64,000 nucleotides of DNA from Gammaproteobacteria bacterium (GTDB lineage: Bacteria; Pseudomonadota; Gammaproteobacteria; Eutrophobiales; Eutrophobiaceae). The notes under the pieces are model-generated. The model was not told where the DNA came from. It ran no database searches and saw nothing but the letters and a program-made list of their open reading frames with translations. The stretch spans positions 124,001 through 188,000 of the forward strand of contig JANQNX010000013.1 in assembly GCA_028279365.1 (NCBI GenBank), written 5' to 3'. Below are positions 1 to 8,655 of this stretch, piece after piece; within the stretch, counting starts at the first letter, position 1; the number at the start of each line of letters is the position of its first letter. Both the position numbers and the translations under genes were made by a program.

Positions 1-154
1 CAGGCTGAATCGTTCTCGCTGGTTTCACCTGATCACCATCCACTTTGATTTTATTGCCTTTAATTGCCGCTGTGGCCAAAGCACGGGTTTTGAAAAAGCG
101 GGCGCACCATAGCCATTTATCCAGTCGCATGCTTTTGAGTTCTGAACTGCTCAT
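1..154 (-). CDS. hslR: Heat shock protein 15 (HslR), N-terminal part, cut by the window edge
   Basis: The reverse strand reads 51 codons from an ATG at 152-154 and runs off the left edge. The peptide contains RLDKWLWCARFFKTR followed by a KVDG turn, the typical start of the S4 RNA-binding domain of Hsp15. Hsp15 is a small heat-induced protein that binds free 50S subunits still carrying a nascent chain and helps recycle them. The basic C-terminal tail lies outside the window. The gene is divergent from moaB, with 88 bp between them holding nothing else I can name. S4-domain proteins are a large group, but the WLWCARFFKTR pattern is specific to HslR. Confidence 0.88.
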   Translation of the reverse strand, partial: MSSSELKSMRLDKWLWCARFFKTRALATAAIKGNKIKVDGDQVKPARTIQP

Positions 155-242
155 AATGAAATTATATTCGCTAATGGTTGCAGAGTGTATTCACCCATCT
201 GAAAAAGGTATGATGCGTCAATATTCATCGTTAACTTAGCCT

Positions 243-770
243 ATGAGCAATAATTCTGACAGAGAGCTTATACCTTTAAATATCACTGTGCTGACGGTAT
301 CAGACAGCCGAACCGAAGAAACGGATAAATCAGGTAAATGTTTGCAGGAACGCCTGGTAGCAGCGGGGCATCATTGTTACGAAAAACGAATCGTACCGGA
401 TGATATTTATCAAATCCGTGCCGTTGTCTCTAACTGGATTGCTGATCCGGAAGTGCAGGCTGTGCTAACCACCGGCGGCACGGGTATTACTGGGCGTGAT
501 GGCACACCTGAGGCAGTCAGTGTTTTATTTGATAAAGTGATTGAAGGGTTTGGTGAGACATTTCGTTCGATTTCTTACGACCAGATTAAAACCTCTACCA
601 TACAGTCCCGAACCATCGCCGGTGTTGCGAACGGGACATTTGTGTTTGCGTTACCGGGTTCGATGGGGGCGTGTAAGACTGCATGGGATGAATTGATTTC
701 CCATCAACTCGATTATCGCACGCGACCTTGTAATCTGGTTGAATTGATGCCGCGTTTGAAAGAAGTTTAG
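243..770 (+). CDS. moaB: Molybdenum cofactor biosynthesis protein MoaB
   Basis: This 175-residue cytoplasmic protein belongs to the MoaB/Mog fold, which binds molybdopterin and, in MogA-type members, adenylylates it before molybdate insertion. The conserved VSDSRT segment sits near residue 20 and the TTGGTG-ITGRDGTPEAV segment at about 76-92, including the Asp used in catalysis by MogA-like enzymes. Length fits MoaB (about 170 residues). No other molybdopterin gene is adjacent. The stop codon is directly next to the stop of the converging lipoprotein gene, with no base between them. The family is firm. Whether it works as MoaB or as a MogA replacement cannot be told here. Confidence 0.92.
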   Translation: MSNNSDRELIPLNITVLTVSDSRTEETDKSGKCLQERLVAAGHHCYEKRIVPDDIYQIRAVVSNWIADPEVQAVLTTGGTGITGRDGTPEAVSVLFDKVIEGFGETFRSISYDQIKTSTIQSRTIAGVANGTFVFALPGSMGACKTAWDELISHQLDYRTRPCNLVELMPRLKEV

Positions 771-1841
771 TTAGTTTCCAACAGGTAATGTCAGGACTGG
801 CGTAATACCCTCGGCATCACCGGACTGTAACGAAAACAATTGCGTTAACAAACTAAACGTTGTTTTACTTTCCAGATCACTATCATCAATATAAAACCAA
901 CTGCCACGGTAGTTGGTGCCGATAGCCACATCTTGCTGTGATGGGTTGGTGCTGGACTTAATCTGAAATAAGCCTGCGGTTAATGTCGCCCAGTCAAATT
1001 CCTGGCCTGCCTCATTGGTAGTGATGGTGACTTTTCCTGATGTTTTATCTGCATCAGGCACATCAGTGGCGTGAGATAAGTAATACATCACACCCAATAG
1101 TGATCGTGTCGATAGACTAATGCTGGTTCGGTCGCTGTTGCCAGCTTGAACTAACAACGGATAACTGTCAGCTTCATCCAGATGTAATAATCGTTGTAAT
1201 GCCTTGATGTCCGAGTCTTTGCTGTGTGAAAAGAGTAGATTTGCGGTTTTTTTATTGTCATCAGCAGTATAGGCGAACTGAATCTTAGCCTGGCTTTGCA
1301 GTCGACGTAACAGGTTGACCGCTTCATGAAAGGTTTTAAATGTTGGCGCTTTTGATGGCGTTGGCCCAGACGCCGTCGGCGCATTGGGAATACCGTTCAT
1401 GCTTTTTACCGTTAGCCGCAATATTCTCTCAATACTCCAGCCGGAATTCGCCAGTAAAATAATATTCTCTAAAGAAATAGGCGCTAATAATTGTTGAATA
1501 AAGTCATTACCGTGCAATGGTAAATATGTGACCGTCGGCTGTTCGGTAAAATTAAACCCGCCGGATAAACCCACACTCTCCGGTATTTGCTGTTCCTGAA
1601 AATTCGCATTGATGCCGGCCTCAGAAAATAATCTAAATTGAGACGACACACTGTTTACCTGCAGAAAAAAAGGCGTGTCGCGATATTTCAGTCGAATCAA
1701 ATTCAACAGCAGTTGTTCGTTGTTGGTGCTTTGTATGGCGACATTATAATCGTTGCCGCCGGCTTGTATGACCTCCGGACTGAGGCGGGCACAGGCGGAT
1801 AGAAAAAAAAGTAAGATGATGAGTAAGCTATATTTGTTCAT
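771..1841 (-). CDS. Uncharacterised lipoprotein
   Basis: The 356-residue product starts with a lipoprotein signal peptide ending LSAC, with the lipidated Cys at residue 17, so it should sit in the outer or inner membrane facing the periplasm. I recognise no domain. The chain has a Pro/Thr/Ser/Lys-rich linker at about residues 152-168 and otherwise looks globular. Its ATG overlaps the end of the upstream phytase-like gene by 4 bp, so the two are translationally coupled and probably act on the same process. It converges on moaB with no spacer, and no terminator is visible between them. Confidence 0.7.
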   Translation of the reverse strand: MNKYSLLIILLFFLSACARLSPEVIQAGGNDYNVAIQSTNNEQLLLNLIRLKYRDTPFFLQVNSVSSQFRLFSEAGINANFQEQQIPESVGLSGGFNFTEQPTVTYLPLHGNDFIQQLLAPISLENIILLANSGWSIERILRLTVKSMNGIPNAPTASGPTPSKAPTFKTFHEAVNLLRRLQSQAKIQFAYTADDNKKTANLLFSHSKDSDIKALQRLLHLDEADSYPLLVQAGNSDRTSISLSTRSLLGVMYYLSHATDVPDADKTSGKVTITTNEAGQEFDWATLTAGLFQIKSSTNPSQQDVAIGTNYRGSWFYIDDSDLESKTTFSLLTQLFSLQSGDAEGITPVLTLPVGN

Positions 1842-2821
1842 GTGTTATCAAGACTTGGAATAGAGAAATAAATCAGTATGCTTCGTTGCAATAAATTATC
1901 GTTATCATCGCTTATCATAAAAAACCGATTATCCCGATGCCAGCTAATGGCTTCAAAATTATCATTGAAAACGCCATCGGCCGGTTTTAATGAAATTAAT
2001 TGCGTTTGCACGATATCGTTATCATCGAATTCAATCGAATGTATGACACTGGTTACACCGGTAAAAATGTTTTGAAAGATACGCTCCAGTGCGATGATGT
2101 TACCGTCAGGCAGTGTGGTCAGTCCTACTAGCGAACCATAATCTTTATTGCTGGTTTCAAACTCCCACTCTGACGCATTTATTTTATCATGTGCAAATAA
2201 GTTATTGCTGGTTTGTTTGAGCGGTCTCTCGCTGGCAGAAATAAATTGGAATTGCGGATGCTCTGTAATTGCCTCCAATGACTTGTTGACATGTTCGTAA
2301 TGAGAGATGTTTGCCAGTGTGTTATTGATTGTTATGTCCGCGATCCATTTGCCATATACGTCATAACGTCCAATACGAGGCGAACGTTCAAAACAAATCA
2401 CAAGCTCAGTATCGTTATCTATGCCATTATTAGCATTGATCAGTGCAAGCCCCTCGCTGTCAGCCAATGTTTCTTTGAGCGCTTTTCCTGAATCATCCAT
2501 TAATGAATACTTGCCATGCAATAGGACGTCAGTCAGCTGGTCATCTTCAAAAACCGGTTCTAAATGCACGATATAACCGCGGTCTGACAGTGCATAAAGG
2601 ATCGAGTCATCCTGTCCCCATGCAAGCCCGGAAAATTCCATCAATGGTTGATTGGCTTCGGTTTCACCATAAAGCTTGAGTATGCCATTAAGTGTTATAT
2701 TCCGATTTTTATAATTGCTGAGCTGCTGTTGTGTCAGCTTTAACGAGTAGGCGATGGATTCCGTTGCATTTAACGTTAGCGGAAGAATCAGTAATAAAAA
2801 AGAGGGAATGAAATGCTTCAT
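1838..2821 (-). CDS. Secreted esterase-like phytase-domain protein
   Basis: This 327-residue protein has a Sec signal peptide (cleavage near LNA-TES, residue 19). Its body matches the beta-propeller family called esterase-like activity of phytase: a FSGLAWGQDDSILYALSDRG segment near residues 64-83, ADSEGLALI near 120, an ERSPRIGRYD turn, KSLEAITEHP, LPDGNIIALER and DNFEAISW. These acidic D/E-G-L repeats line the metal-binding centre in the family. Substrate is unknown; some members hydrolyse phosphate esters. It is probably periplasmic. It is first in a two-gene unit with the lipoprotein gene and diverges from the RND efflux genes across 79 bp. Family assignment rests on motif recognition only. 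Confidence 0.72.
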   Translation of the reverse strand: MKHFIPSFLLLILPLTLNATESIAYSLKLTQQQLSNYKNRNITLNGILKLYGETEANQPLMEFSGLAWGQDDSILYALSDRGYIVHLEPVFEDDQLTDVLLHGKYSLMDDSGKALKETLADSEGLALINANNGIDNDTELVICFERSPRIGRYDVYGKWIADITINNTLANISHYEHVNKSLEAITEHPQFQFISASERPLKQTSNNLFAHDKINASEWEFETSNKDYGSLVGLTTLPDGNIIALERIFQNIFTGVTSVIHSIEFDDNDIVQTQLISLKPADGVFNDNFEAISWHRDNRFFMISDDNDNLLQRSILIYFSIPSLDNT

Positions 2822-2900
2822 TGCGGGTCTATTAAACTTATAATAGCTGGCATAAAAAATAACAACACGACACTAACTGTGTTTAACGATAGAGTAAAGT
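2822..2900. promoter_or_regulatory. Divergent promoter region between phytase-like gene and RND operon
   Basis: This 79-bp AT-rich spacer separates two divergent transcription units and must hold both promoters. A TATAAT hexamer lies at 2839-2844 on the + strand. I could not assign a matching -35 with confidence and see no clear operator palindrome. Confidence 0.35.
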
Positions 2901-3953
2901 ATGTTTCGACAACGACGCGGCTACATCTTTTTATTAATTAGTCTTATCTGTTTGCCTCTTTATGCGGGAGGTGGTCCGCCTGCGGTGGTTAGTACGGTGC
3001 CTGCCGTTAATCGTTCTATTGCGCCTTATGCCTGGGTGACAGGTACTGTCATAGGTCGTTATGATTCAAAAATATCAGCTGAGGCAGAAGGCCGGCTGGA
3101 GATGATACTTGAGATTGGTGACCAGGTAGAAAAAGGCGATGTCATTGCCAGGATTGAAGATACCTTATACCAGCTAGCCTTAAGTGAGATACAGGCCGAG
3201 ATTAAGCCGATAGAGACAATGGTTGAGTTTTATAAAACAGAAGCCAGCCGACTTGCCAGCCTTTCAAAAAAAAATAATGCCGCAAAAAACCTGCTTGATG
3301 AAACAGAAGCCAATCGTGATGAGGGTCTGGCTCGAATCCGCCTGATTAGAGCTAAGCTGGCTTCGGCCAGGGATGATTTGGCACGCACCGTGATCAAGGC
3401 TCCCTTTTCGGGTGTGATATCCGAAAGGATCAAATCGCCAGGTGAAAGAGTCGAGCAAAATGACGAAATCGTCAGATTGATTGATGTTGATACACTTGAA
3501 ATTCAGGCTTATATCAGTCGTGAGGCTTATAACAACATCAAACCAAACGACACATTAGTTATTCAGGGGCCTGATTCCAATACTAATGGCACAGTCAGAG
3601 CCGTGATCCCGGTCGGAGACAGTCAATCGAGGTTATATGAAATCAGGGTGGGTTTTGAACAGTCAGATTGGCACGTGGGTACTGCCGTCAGACTGGCCAC
3701 ACCGATTGAGCCGGAACGCTCCGTCGTTGCGGTGCCTCGCGATGCATTAGTAATCAGACAAACCGGCACCATGATCTATCGAATCAATAAAGACAATGTG
3801 GCGGAGTTGATTCCGGTAACAACAGGTATCGCCGATGCCAGTTATATTGAAGTATCTGGCAATGTATCAATCGGGGATCAAATAGTGATTCGAGGCAATG
3901 AGCGTTTACGTCCGGGACAATCAGTTCAAGTGACCAACAGTCTGGATAGTTAG
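2901..3953 (+). CDS. RND efflux periplasmic adaptor (membrane fusion protein)
   Basis: This 350-residue HlyD/AcrA-family adaptor bridges an RND pump to an outer-membrane channel. A Sec signal peptide ends around LYA-GG (residues 22-24); no lipobox Cys is present, so unlike AcrA it is not lipidated. The first half of the lipoyl domain is at about 58-84 (EGRLEMILEIGDQVEKGDVI), then a short alpha-hairpin at about 90-150, then the lipoyl return (KAPFSGVISERIKSPGERV) and beta-barrel and membrane-proximal domains. The hairpin is short, as in adaptors of the VexC/MexA-distant groups. The gene overlaps the pump gene by one base (TAGTG), so the two are coupled. No TolC-like gene is near; an unlinked channel is presumably used. 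Confidence 0.9.
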   Translation: MFRQRRGYIFLLISLICLPLYAGGGPPAVVSTVPAVNRSIAPYAWVTGTVIGRYDSKISAEAEGRLEMILEIGDQVEKGDVIARIEDTLYQLALSEIQAEIKPIETMVEFYKTEASRLASLSKKNNAAKNLLDETEANRDEGLARIRLIRAKLASARDDLARTVIKAPFSGVISERIKSPGERVEQNDEIVRLIDVDTLEIQAYISREAYNNIKPNDTLVIQGPDSNTNGTVRAVIPVGDSQSRLYEIRVGFEQSDWHVGTAVRLATPIEPERSVVAVPRDALVIRQTGTMIYRINKDNVAELIPVTTGIADASYIEVSGNVSIGDQIVIRGNERLRPGQSVQVTNSLDS

Positions 3954-6900
3954 TGGATATTACTCGTGCTTGTCTTGGCAACCCGGTTGCATTACTGGTT
4001 GCGGTATTGTTAATCGTTATTTTCGGTAGCATCAGTCTTTCACGTCTGCCTATTCAATTAACCCCTGAACTTGAAGAACCTGAGATAACCATCACTACGA
4101 CCTGGCGTGCCGCTGCGCCATATGAAGTGGAAGCGGAAATCGTTGAACCACAGGAAGATGTGTTACGTGGCTTGCCCGGCTTGACTGAAATTCGAGCGGA
4201 GGCAAATGAGGGCACGGCGCAGATTAATCTAACCTTTGCCGTTGATATGGACATGCGACGTGCCTTGGTTGAAGTCATGAATCGTTTAAACCAGGTGTCG
4301 GATTATCCTGATGATGCAGACGAACCTTCAATTAGCACCGTGGGTCAGGATGCCAGGGCGATTGCCTGGTTCATTATTAAAACTAAAGACAACAATTCAA
4401 AGCCAATTGAAAGTTATAAGGACTTTGTCGAAGAAGTCGTGCAATCACGGTTTGAACGCGTGCCCGGTGTCGCCAGAGCAGAAATATTTGGTGGCAGTGA
4501 CAGAGAGCTGCGTATTACCTTCGATCCTTACCGTGCAGCCAGTCTCGGGGTCCAGCTGGATAATGTGATGCGTCTTGCCGGAACCAGCAAAGATGTCTCG
4601 GGTGGTTTTAACGAAGTTGGAAAACGTGAGTACAGTATTCGTTTTGCCGGCAAGTATGAAGCAGAGAATCTGGGTGAAATGATTCTTGAGTGGCGTGATG
4701 GTAAGCCGGTTTATCTGCGTGATGTCGCGGTTATTGAGGAACGTCTCTCTGACAAGCAAAGTTTTGTCCTGACAAAAGGCTCGTTATCGATTGCGATTAA
4801 TGCACAGCGTGAGACCGGGGTAAACGTTTTACAAGTGATGAATGGTTTGAAGCAGGCGGTGCAAGAGCTTAATGAGGGACCATTGAAACGTGCCAACCTG
4901 TCAATGGAACAGGTGTATGACGAGACGGTTTATATCAATCGCTCGATCCTGATGCTCAGGAATAACCTGGGTCTAGGGATTGTCCTGGCGGTGGTCGTGT
5001 TATTTCTATTTTTACTCAAGTTTCCAGCAACGCTGACAGTGGCCGTATCGATACCGATTTGTTTGATTGCCAGTTTCAGCATTATGGATTTGACCGGCAG
5101 GACCTTGAATATCATTTCGCTGGCCGGTTTGGCGTTTGCCGTCGGCATGGTATTGGATGCGTCAATTGTCGTGTTGGAAAATATTGTCAGGTTAAGAGAA
5201 AAAGGAGAATCGCCGGACAAGGCATCGACCTTGGGTACCAGTCAGGTCTGGGGTGCGTTACTTGCTTCAACAGCGACCACAATTGCAATATTTTTACCGG
5301 TGGTGTTTTTGGGCGATGAAGTCGGGCAATTATTTTCCGATTTAGCCATTACCATCACCGCAGCGATTACTTTATCGTTCCTGACAGCGATTACGGTCGT
5401 GCCGACAGCTGCAAGACTGTTTTTATCCAATCGGAAGTTTACTGATCCGTATCACACTCTTTGGGCGATCATGGGTAAAGCAATCATGCGGCTGACTGAT
5501 AGTTCGTGGCGCAGGCTACTTTGGATAGCGGTATTAATATCTATTCCATTGTTGATCATGTTTCTGCTTAAACCCAAAGCTGATTACCTGCCTGACGGTA
5601 ATCAAAACTTGGCCTTTGCGTTTATCCTGCCACCGCCCGGTGTGAATATAGAAACACTGGAACGTGAGATGGGTGAGATTGTTGCCTCAAGGATGCAACC
5701 GCACATGGACGGTACCAAGCAACCGGAAGTGAAACATTACTTCTTTGTTGCATTTTCCAGAGGTGTATTTATGGGCGCACGCGCGCGTTATGATGAAGAC
5801 ATCGCTGAACTGGTGCCGCTGATTAACTCAGTGGTTCAGGGCTTTCCCGATTCGATTGCCTTTGCCAAGCAGGCATCCTTGTTCAGAGGGTTTGGTGCGG
5901 GTCGAACGATTGATATTAATATTCAATCCAAAAACCTGAACGCTTTGATGGATAGTGCCTTACAAGCCTACATTGCAGTCAGTCAGCTTTACCCCAGCAC
6001 GCGTCCACGACCAGGACTGCAATTGGCGCAGCCCGAATTGAGACTGATCCCGAATGAACGGCGTATCGCTGAAGCAGGTTGGGACCGATCTGTTATCGCA
6101 GCACTGTCACAAACTCTCGGCGATGGGCGTTACGTGGGCGATTATTTTAATGGCGAAGAGACGCTGGATATCATTCTGCGCTCAACAGATTGGGCAACGC
6201 CGGAGGAATTAGCGGCGGTGCCTGTGATGACATCAGAAAGCGGCATTCTTCCGTTGAGCGAATTGGTTGATATCAAGCGAACGGCAGGCCCGGAACAGAT
6301 TCGACGGATTAATCGACGCAGAACGGTGACACTAGAAGTGACGCCGCCAGCCGATGTGTCACTGGAAGAGGCAATGCAAATCATCAAGACCGATATAGAG
6401 CCTAAAATACTGGAAAACTTGCCTGAGGACGGGTTTATCCAATACGGTGGCACCGCGGATAAATTAACCACTGCTTTAGCTAATATGGGCGGCAGCTTTT
6501 TACTCGCAATCACGATCCTGTATCTATTAATGAGCGCAATGTTTCGTTCGTTTCTAGATAGTCTGTTGGTGTTGCTTTCTATCCCGCTCGCGACTTTCGG
6601 TGGGGTGCTATCACTGTATGTGCTCAACCTGGTAAGTTTTCAGCCGATGGATCTATTAACGATGATTGGGTTTGTGATTTTGTTAGGTTTGGTGGTCAAT
6701 AATGCCATCCTGTTGGTGTATCAGGCGAGGGCATCCGAACGTGCAGGCAAACCACGTAAGGCAGCGGTCGAGGATGCTGTGATGTTACGGTTAAGACCTA
6801 TCTTCATGAGCACGCTGACCAGCATTTTTGGTATGTTGCCCTTGTTATTGATTCCTGGCGCAGGGACTGAGCTGTACCGCGGTCTCGCCGGCGTTATTGT

Positions 6901-6994
6901 CGGAGGCATGATGGTCAGTACCATATTTACCCTGATTTTACTACCAAGCTTACTCCGCATTGGAGAAGGACGAACCGCGACGGTAATCCCATAA
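3953..6994 (+). CDS. RND efflux inner-membrane permease with altered proton relay
   Basis: This 1013-residue pump of the AcrB/HAE-1-like class has the expected duplicated plan: TM1, a large periplasmic loop, TM2-7, a second loop and TM8-12. It starts at a GTG sharing one base with the adaptor stop codon. In TM4 the usual Asp-Asp pair reads GMVLDAS, so D402 matches AcrB D407 while D408 is replaced by A403. In TM10 the usual Lys is replaced (GLVVNNAILL, N916). These residues carry the proton relay in AcrB, so coupling must differ; related marine pumps share the single-Asp pattern as far as I recall. Substrate is unknown and could be drugs, bile-like compounds or envelope components. Confidence 0.9.
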   Translation: MDITRACLGNPVALLVAVLLIVIFGSISLSRLPIQLTPELEEPEITITTTWRAAAPYEVEAEIVEPQEDVLRGLPGLTEIRAEANEGTAQINLTFAVDMDMRRALVEVMNRLNQVSDYPDDADEPSISTVGQDARAIAWFIIKTKDNNSKPIESYKDFVEEVVQSRFERVPGVARAEIFGGSDRELRITFDPYRAASLGVQLDNVMRLAGTSKDVSGGFNEVGKREYSIRFAGKYEAENLGEMILEWRDGKPVYLRDVAVIEERLSDKQSFVLTKGSLSIAINAQRETGVNVLQVMNGLKQAVQELNEGPLKRANLSMEQVYDETVYINRSILMLRNNLGLGIVLAVVVLFLFLLKFPATLTVAVSIPICLIASFSIMDLTGRTLNIISLAGLAFAVGMVLDASIVVLENIVRLREKGESPDKASTLGTSQVWGALLASTATTIAIFLPVVFLGDEVGQLFSDLAITITAAITLSFLTAITVVPTAARLFLSNRKFTDPYHTLWAIMGKAIMRLTDSSWRRLLWIAVLISIPLLIMFLLKPKADYLPDGNQNLAFAFILPPPGVNIETLEREMGEIVASRMQPHMDGTKQPEVKHYFFVAFSRGVFMGARARYDEDIAELVPLINSVVQGFPDSIAFAKQASLFRGFGAGRTIDINIQSKNLNALMDSALQAYIAVSQLYPSTRPRPGLQLAQPELRLIPNERRIAEAGWDRSVIAALSQTLGDGRYVGDYFNGEETLDIILRSTDWATPEELAAVPVMTSESGILPLSELVDIKRTAGPEQIRRINRRRTVTLEVTPPADVSLEEAMQIIKTDIEPKILENLPEDGFIQYGGTADKLTTALANMGGSFLLAITILYLLMSAMFRSFLDSLLVLLSIPLATFGGVLSLYVLNLVSFQPMDLLTMIGFVILLGLVVNNAILLVYQARASERAGKPRKAAVEDAVMLRLRPIFMSTLTSIFGMLPLLLIPGAGTELYRGLAGVIVGGMMVSTIFTLILLPSLLRIGEGRTATVIP

Positions 6995-7090
6995 TTCATT
7001 ATCTGGTTCACATTTCAACTACGATGACTTGCGTGATTTTGATGATTATTAGACACTGATTAATGTAAATTAAGATTAATCTACAACAAT

Positions 7091-8128
7091 ATGTTTCTGA
7101 AACAATTTACTCTCATTATTATCCTCGCTGTGCTGGCCTCAGGTCAGGCGCTGGCTAATGTGTATCGACTTGATGACCCAGATGGCATGTTGATTGGCGA
7201 AGTGACGCATATTAAGGCGGATGAGCGAGAGACCTTGCTCGATGTCGGGCGTCGACATGGATTTGGCTATCACGACATGAAGTTGGTCAATCCTGACGTG
7301 GATACCTGGTTGCCGAAAGATGGTGAAAAAATTGTACTGCCATCGCATTTTATTTTACCGCATGCGCCGCGAACCGGAATTGTCATGAACGTCCCGGAAA
7401 TGCGTTTATATTATTATTTACCCAGGAAACAAGGACAGCCTCAAGAGGTCGTCACGTATCCGCTGGGTGTGGGCCGAGAGGGTTGGAATACGCCTTATAT
7501 CTCAACCCGTATTGTAGAAAAAAAGAAATTCCCAAACTGGTATCCACCGGAATCGATTCGTAAAGAACATGAAGAGGCCGGCGACCCCTTACCGAAGATT
7601 GTTGAGGCAGGTCCGGATAATCCATTAGGCGACTACGCCATGCGTTTAGGTAGACGCGATTATTTGATTCACGGTACCAACAAGCCCTATGGTGTCGGCA
7701 TGCGTGTCAGTCATGGCTGTATCCGTCTCTATCCGGAAGATATTGAGGCCTTATTTTCCAAAGTTGCGATAAAAACACCGGTTAAAATTATTAACCAACC
7801 CTATAAGATAGGCATTAAAAATGATGTGATTTACCTTGAGGCGCACCCGTTTCTCGAGGAAGATGCCGATAAGTTTGAAAATAACCTGACCAGTATCGTT
7901 AGTCTGATTGTTCAGCTTGCGAATGAGCGTGATTACGAGATCGACTGGGCCGTGGCTTATGAGGCAATTAACAACCCTAATGGTCTTCCGATTGAAATCG
8001 GCATGTTTTTACCCAAAATGATGCAGGCGAAAGTCGAGGATAAGTTGTCTGCAGAATTGATTCAGGCCCAGCAAAAAAACCTTCAGTTAAGGCTGGATTC
8101 AAATATCGACGAGAGACAGTCTTTCTAG
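7091..8128 (+). CDS. L,D-transpeptidase (YkuD domain) with N-terminal LysM-like region
   Basis: The 345-residue exported enzyme has a signal peptide cleaved near ALA-NV (residue 22), a LysM-like segment at about 40-84 (ETLLDVGRRHGFGYHDMKLVN) and a YkuD domain at about 95-235. The catalytic set is visible: H194 in YLIHGTN and the SHGCIRL box with C210 and R212. Such enzymes either cross-link 3-3 peptides in peptidoglycan or attach a lipoprotein such as Lpp to it. An Lpp-like lipoprotein gene lies just downstream on the other strand, which makes anchoring a reasonable idea, but that is inference. The last 100 residues have no known motif. The gene ends in a strong shared terminator. Confidence 0.92.
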   Translation: MFLKQFTLIIILAVLASGQALANVYRLDDPDGMLIGEVTHIKADERETLLDVGRRHGFGYHDMKLVNPDVDTWLPKDGEKIVLPSHFILPHAPRTGIVMNVPEMRLYYYLPRKQGQPQEVVTYPLGVGREGWNTPYISTRIVEKKKFPNWYPPESIRKEHEEAGDPLPKIVEAGPDNPLGDYAMRLGRRDYLIHGTNKPYGVGMRVSHGCIRLYPEDIEALFSKVAIKTPVKIINQPYKIGIKNDVIYLEAHPFLEEDADKFENNLTSIVSLIVQLANERDYEIDWAVAYEAINNPNGLPIEIGMFLPKMMQAKVEDKLSAELIQAQQKNLQLRLDSNIDERQSF

Positions 8129-8140
8129 TTAAAGGTCAAA

Positions 8141-8175
8141 AAAAAGCCCTGATAATCTAATTATCAGGGCTTTTT
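8141..8175. terminator. Bidirectional rho-independent terminator
   Basis: A perfect 15-bp stem (AAAAAGCCCTGATAA with TTATCAGGGCTTTTT) closes a 5-base loop. The A run before and T run after make it work in both directions, ending the L,D-transpeptidase gene and the converging Lpp-like gene. Confidence 0.95.
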
Positions 8176-8197
8176 AATAACTTAGCTAAACTAGATC

Positions 8198-8479
8198 TTA
8201 TTTCATCATCGCTTTTTGGAACATACGATCAAGCTTGCTTGAGTTTGCATTACAGCACTCGAGTGCTGCTTCAGCAGTAGACTGTGCCTGTTGTGCGCCA
8301 TAAGCGGCTTCAGAAGCAGTGGTATTAGCAACTTGTGCAAGGTTGTAAGCTTCATTAGCTTTATCCATTGCAGCAGCAGCTGCCGCTTTTGCTTCTTCAA
8401 CTTGTGCCATATCTGCACAACCGCCAAGCATTCCCAAAGAAAGTGCAAGTACAGAAACTTTAATAATATTAGATTGCAT
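8198..8479 (-). CDS. Lpp-like alanine-zipper outer-membrane lipoprotein
   Basis: The 93-residue product begins with a lipoprotein signal (LGGC, lipidated Cys at 21) and continues as an alanine-rich helix with a repeating A-x-x-A pattern through residues 26-72, like Lpp of enterobacteria and OprI of pseudomonads. It ends in Lys, the residue that is joined to peptidoglycan in Lpp. Unusual for the family is a vicinal Cys pair, C75-C76, near the C-terminus. A good Shine-Dalgarno (GGGAGAA, 6 bases before ATG) and the strong terminator fit an abundant structural protein. The neighbouring L,D-transpeptidase could be the anchoring enzyme. Confidence 0.85.
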   Translation of the reverse strand: MQSNIIKVSVLALSLGMLGGCADMAQVEEAKAAAAAAMDKANEAYNLAQVANTTASEAAYGAQQAQSTAEAALECCNANSSKLDRMFQKAMMK

Positions 8480-8504
8480 AGTTTGTTCTCCCGTTAAACG
8501 TATG

Positions 8505-8521
8505 CTGAGGTTTTCCCTCAG
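8505..8521 (-). promoter_or_regulatory. Hairpin in the 5' leader of the Lpp-like gene
   Basis: CTGAGG and CCTCAG form a 6-bp stem over a 5-base loop 26 bases upstream of the start codon. Short 5' stems are known to stabilise abundant lipoprotein mRNAs; that role is inferred here. The rest of 8522-8607 must hold the promoter, but I see no convincing pair of hexamers. Confidence 0.4.
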
Positions 8522-8607
8522 TTCTCCAGTTATGGTTCTAGTATGATGACGTATTTCAAAGTGATTATCAATTTTTATCCGACGAAATTTGACCTATTTG
8601 GCTAAAT

Positions 8608-8655
8608 GGAACCCGGCGGAAAGCCATAGCAGTCATAGGCTTACCTGCCGGTTCC
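8608..8655. repeat. Long imperfect inverted repeat overlapping a stop codon
   Basis: The arms 8608-8625 and 8638-8655 pair over about 17 bp, with one bulge on each side and one mismatch, around a 12-base loop. The right arm includes the stop codon of the small secreted-protein gene. On the reverse strand no T run follows, so it is not a textbook terminator. It may block 3' decay, act as a weak terminator or be a dispersed repeat. Confidence 0.6.

Noticed and set aside
45..239. 64-codon forward frame at the left edge
   Set aside because: It runs opposite to the well-supported hslR start and has no Shine-Dalgarno or recognisable content.
7040..7090. GATTAAT/ATTAATC inverted repeat before the L,D-transpeptidase gene
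   Set aside because: AT-rich 7-base arms 10 bases apart are easily produced by chance in such a spacer.
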